From Stenurella melanura (Eukaryota > Arthropoda > Insecta > Coleoptera > Cerambycidae), in NCBI GenBank assembly GCA_963583905.1, contig OY757318.1, positions 83,136,142-83,200,141 of the forward strand: DNA of 64,000 bases. The letters are read 5' to 3'. This document shows, piece after piece, positions 61,193 to 64,000 of the stretch. Under the pieces are notes generated by a model, which was not told the origin of the DNA, did no database searches, and saw nothing but the letters and a program-made list of their open reading frames with translations. Made by a program: the position numbers and the translations under genes. Each line of letters starts with the position of its first letter. Position 1 is the stretch's first letter.

Positions 61193-61889
61193 TTTTAAAA
61201 TAAAACATACATGAACTAAATAATAAAATACCCACGTATCTCTGATATGACTGAATACGGTTGCGAGTTACTAGTAGAGAGCGCTCGCGCCGGCCGAGGA
61301 GAACGCGCAATATATGAGTCGTTACACTACTATTTATTTACAACAGTCATAACAGCCAAACTAAGCATTCTAGAAAAAAATTCTTCAAGTAAAAAAGTTT
61401 CTATAATTCATAAGCTTTATTTTCTCTCGATCATATGACCATGTATCTTTAGTAATAAAAAAGTTTCTAGCATGTTATATTTTGCAATGCATTTTGGTGT
61501 TTTTGTGCGTTAAGCGAAGATTTTTATTTTTTTTGCCAAAAAACGACGTTGCCGAAAAAAGTTTCACATAAACTGTAAGTGAGGTCAATCTCTAAAGATA
61601 TTGGTGTCAAAATTTGAAACAGATATCTCGAACACTTAACGAGGTATTGACTGAGAAACAAAAAAATTAATGTTTCCCGTAGTTTTTAGAAATTTGCCCA
61701 AAATTGCATTTTTTTCCCATTTCGCAATTCTGGATGAAGGGGTGAACTCAAAATTCGTATCCGTCATGAAATTTTACATGGGAATCCGTTTTTGGTTTTT
61801 GTATATGTCACAGTTGACCCCCCCTTGCTGAATTGGAGGTCTTAGATTCCCTACTATTCCGAATTATACCACTGGGAGGTTAGTTACGA

Positions 61890-62650
61890 TGTAGAATGCA
61901 AAATGCTATATGTGACCTCAGTACTTGGTGTGAACGCAACAGACTGGTATTGAATAAAACCGAAACTAAGTGTATTAATTATTTATATAAGAAGAGGTAT
62001 TCCTAATAAAACCCAGACAGTAATGTTCCTAGGTACTTGTGTTGATGAGAGACTTACCTGGGATGCTCACGTTAATGATGTCTGTAAGAAATTAAATAGG
62101 GCGTATTACGCCATTTTACAAATGAAAGATGTTTTAAATGTTCCAGGGTTCCTAAGTATTTATTATGCAATGGCTTACTCGCAGATTTCTCTTAACGTAA
62201 TCAGCTGGGGTTGTGGAAGAGATTTCAAGCGTGTTTTTATAGCTCGAAAGAAGCTCTTAAGATTAATTTTAAATATGAGTTATAATAAAAATTGTAGGCA
62301 GGTATTTGTGAATAATAAAATTCTTACGGTCCCATCGGTTTATATTTTCAAATGTGTGGCATTTGTGAAAAGACATTACCATTTATTCAGCAGCAATTCT
62401 TGCATGATCACAGCACGAGACACGATGACTTATTGCGTATTCCTCACCATGCCACAACGACCTATAAACATTCGCTCAACTATAACTGCACCACATTTTA
62501 TAATAAATTGCCCATTCATGTGAAAACAGTGGCAAGTTGTGATATTTTGAAAAGAAATAGAAAAATCATGTTGGTAAATGGATATTTTTATAGCATTGGC
62601 GAATTTTTATCTTCGACTCCTATTCAACAATTCTTTTTTTGTGTATAATT
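61890..62650 (+). pseudogene. LINE D, reverse-transcriptase thumb and C-terminus
   Basis: From 61890: QNAICDLSTWCERNRLVLNK, then a stop; in another frame from 62023, MFLGTCVDERLTWDAHVNDV, YYAMAYSQISLNVISWG and KKLLRLILNM. A further shift near 62350 leads to HDHSTRHDDLLRIPHH, FYNKLPIHVK and GYFYSIGEFLSS. It matches the end of LINE A motif by motif, so the two belong to related families. Stops and frameshifts show it is dead. Confidence 0.8.
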
Positions 62651-62805
62651 GTTTTTTTTTATTTGTTTATATAGTGTATATCTGTTATATGTTTTAAAAG
62701 TTGTATTGTATTTATACGTTTTATATGTGCTTTTCATATAGTTTTCATTTTTTACCTATTTTGTGACTTTTTGACGTTTCATATCTGTAAATGTACAGCT
62801 ACACA

Positions 62806-62836
62806 TGAATTAATAAATTATTATTATTATTATTAA
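62806..62836 (+). repeat. (ATT)n tail of LINE D
   Basis: GAATTAATAAATTATTATTATT ends LINE D, as in LINE A; the 3' untranslated stretch before it is ~155 bases. Confidence 0.8.
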
Positions 62837-64000
62837 AAGCACGACGAGATTCGACACAAATCAGTGCTCTCCTGGCATTAGTCTTCAGCATGCTGAGCTG
62901 AGTTAATATCAGTATAGCACTTTTTGCCATGTTATCAAGCCGGACCGAATATAAATCGATCTCTGGGCTCTTCAGCGTGTTGGGCTTGAGTGTTTTGTGT
63001 TGACAAGTGAGATATCCGACGCCGTTTCGCCGCTGTAGGTACTCCACAGATGCTTAACTACGTCTCCGAGCCGGAGGGGATATAACCCGACCGATGTAAC
63101 TCTTCAGCGTATTGATCTGGGGTTCTGATAATTATTAGTATTAGGCCGGGCAAGGTGACATCAAGATTTAAGTCCTATTAATATTATTCCAAATTTGTCA
63201 AAAATAATGAAAAAATAACAGTTGAATTGCAGGCTGTTGATCTAAAAGAATGATGGAATATACATTCAAGATTTAGATACAGCTACAGTTGTACAACTGA
63301 TTTATTAAATATTGCTGATGATATTCATTTAAGCTATTGATCATGGAAAATGTACAATTCTGGTCCTGCTATAGTAAGACTTTCTAAATGATAAATGACA
63401 GTATTTTTGCTGCCAATCTATCGAGAGCCTTCTCTATTAGAAAGGAGGGCTGTGAAAATCTCAGCGATAGTTCATAGAAATAAATATCGATCGCGAATAT
63501 CTGCAGTTTGTTGAAAATAATCAGTGTGACTAGATAAGCATTCTACAATTTTAATTTTTCATGTGAGTGCATTAAATACATAACGTGATACAATAAATTT
63601 ATTATTAGGAGATCATGGAAGTTAATAAACGTTAATCTTGATGATAGTTCATTGAATTTTTAATAACAAAATGATGTACAATTTTATTGGATGACCTGAA
63701 AAAGTTTCCAATTTATCAGTAGCGCTTATTATATATTATATAAAATAGGTAGGTATATTATATGACTGTTTTGTTGAAAAATCAATAATTTTCTTCATAT
63801 ATATACATACAGGTAATTCCTTTAAACATTTAATACCGGAGGCAATTTACTACATTATGAACCCAAATAGGCGTTATCCAAGAGTCATTAATTACAATTA
63901 TATGGTTACAATTATTCTCCCCGCGATAATATTATACAGCAAATTTCAAAAAATACAAGTAAACTAGATAGAAAAGTATACAATCGAAAGTTATTTTCGA
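62837..64000. other. Unclassified; short diverged direct repeats at 62880-63125
   Basis: TCTTCAGC followed by RTGYTGR.CTG occurs near 62881, 62969 and 63101, in a relatively G+C-rich stretch with CGGACCGAATATAAATCGA-like text in between. It may be part of a retroelement. After 63130 the DNA is AT-rich with no feature. Confidence 0.4.

Larger units (their letters stand above)
58561..61824. mobile_element. DNA element with G-run termini and ~250-bp inverted ends, inserted in LINE D
   Basis: The left end GGGGGGGTCAACTCATATG is mirrored by the right end GTGACAGTTGACCCCCCC-type sequence (61807-61824). Blocks such as GAATTGCGAAAT and GAGTTCACC near 58648-58662 have inverted partners near 61720-61745. 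Minus-strand remnants of a nuclease-like gene lie inside, and a second element interrupts that gene at 59731-60683. The superfamily is uncertain; Academ-type elements encode an XPG/PIN-like nuclease and are one possibility. No clear target duplication was seen. Confidence 0.6.

Overview
The window looks like AT-rich, repeat-dominated genomic DNA of an insect, possibly a beetle. There are no operons or bacterial signals. The clearest coding signals belong to transposable elements: an errantivirus, LINEs, mariner-like, hAT-like and THAP-type elements. Only one piece of an ordinary host gene is recognisable: a coding exon of the PRL-1/PTP4A phosphatase at 5261-5416 (+) that ends in a splice donor. 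Its remaining exons were not found, so much of the window may be a very large, transposon-filled intron or flanking DNA.

Layout. 1-5.2 kb: a MITE, an element carrying ~255-bp tandem repeats, a THAP-like relic, and an LTR fragment with a tRNA-Lys-type primer-binding site. 5.26 kb: PRL-1 exon. 5.9-18 kb: long inverted-repeat (foldback) elements, plus two short gene fragments of THAP and YqaJ/SWIM type that face each other and each lie downstream of a TGACGTCA box. 19-24 kb: a nest of elements, with tandem repeats and a near-perfect foldback whose loop holds a mariner-type transposase start. 25-31 kb: a dispersed repeat family, a 20-bp minisatellite, a hAT-type element with an 8-bp target duplication, and a tRNA-like sequence. 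31-36.6 kb: a composite element with another foldback inserted in its left terminal repeat. 36.9-39.8 kb: a mariner-like element with long terminal repeats and a dead transposase.

39.9-48.1 kb: an 8.2-kb errantivirus (Gypsy-type endogenous retrovirus) on the minus strand. It has two nearly identical LTRs, a CATT target duplication, a tRNA-Ser-type primer-binding site, open gag and pol joined by a candidate -1 frameshift site, and an env gene broken by a 228-bp solo LTR. 48.5-53.05 kb: a mariner-like foldback holding two LINE fragments, one with its RNase H domain repeated three times in frame. 54.8-62.8 kb: two more LINEs. One is split by a 1.16-kb insertion that carries a hammerhead ribozyme motif (a retrozyme or Penelope-like terminal repeat). 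The other is split by a 3.3-kb DNA element with G-run termini and remnants of a PIN-like nuclease.

The strongest leads are the hammerhead element, the triplicated RNase H, the nested solo LTR in env, the 32-bp dyad repeats in the retroviral leader, and the paired CRE-headed gene starts. Ends of the degenerate elements were judged by eye and are approximate.
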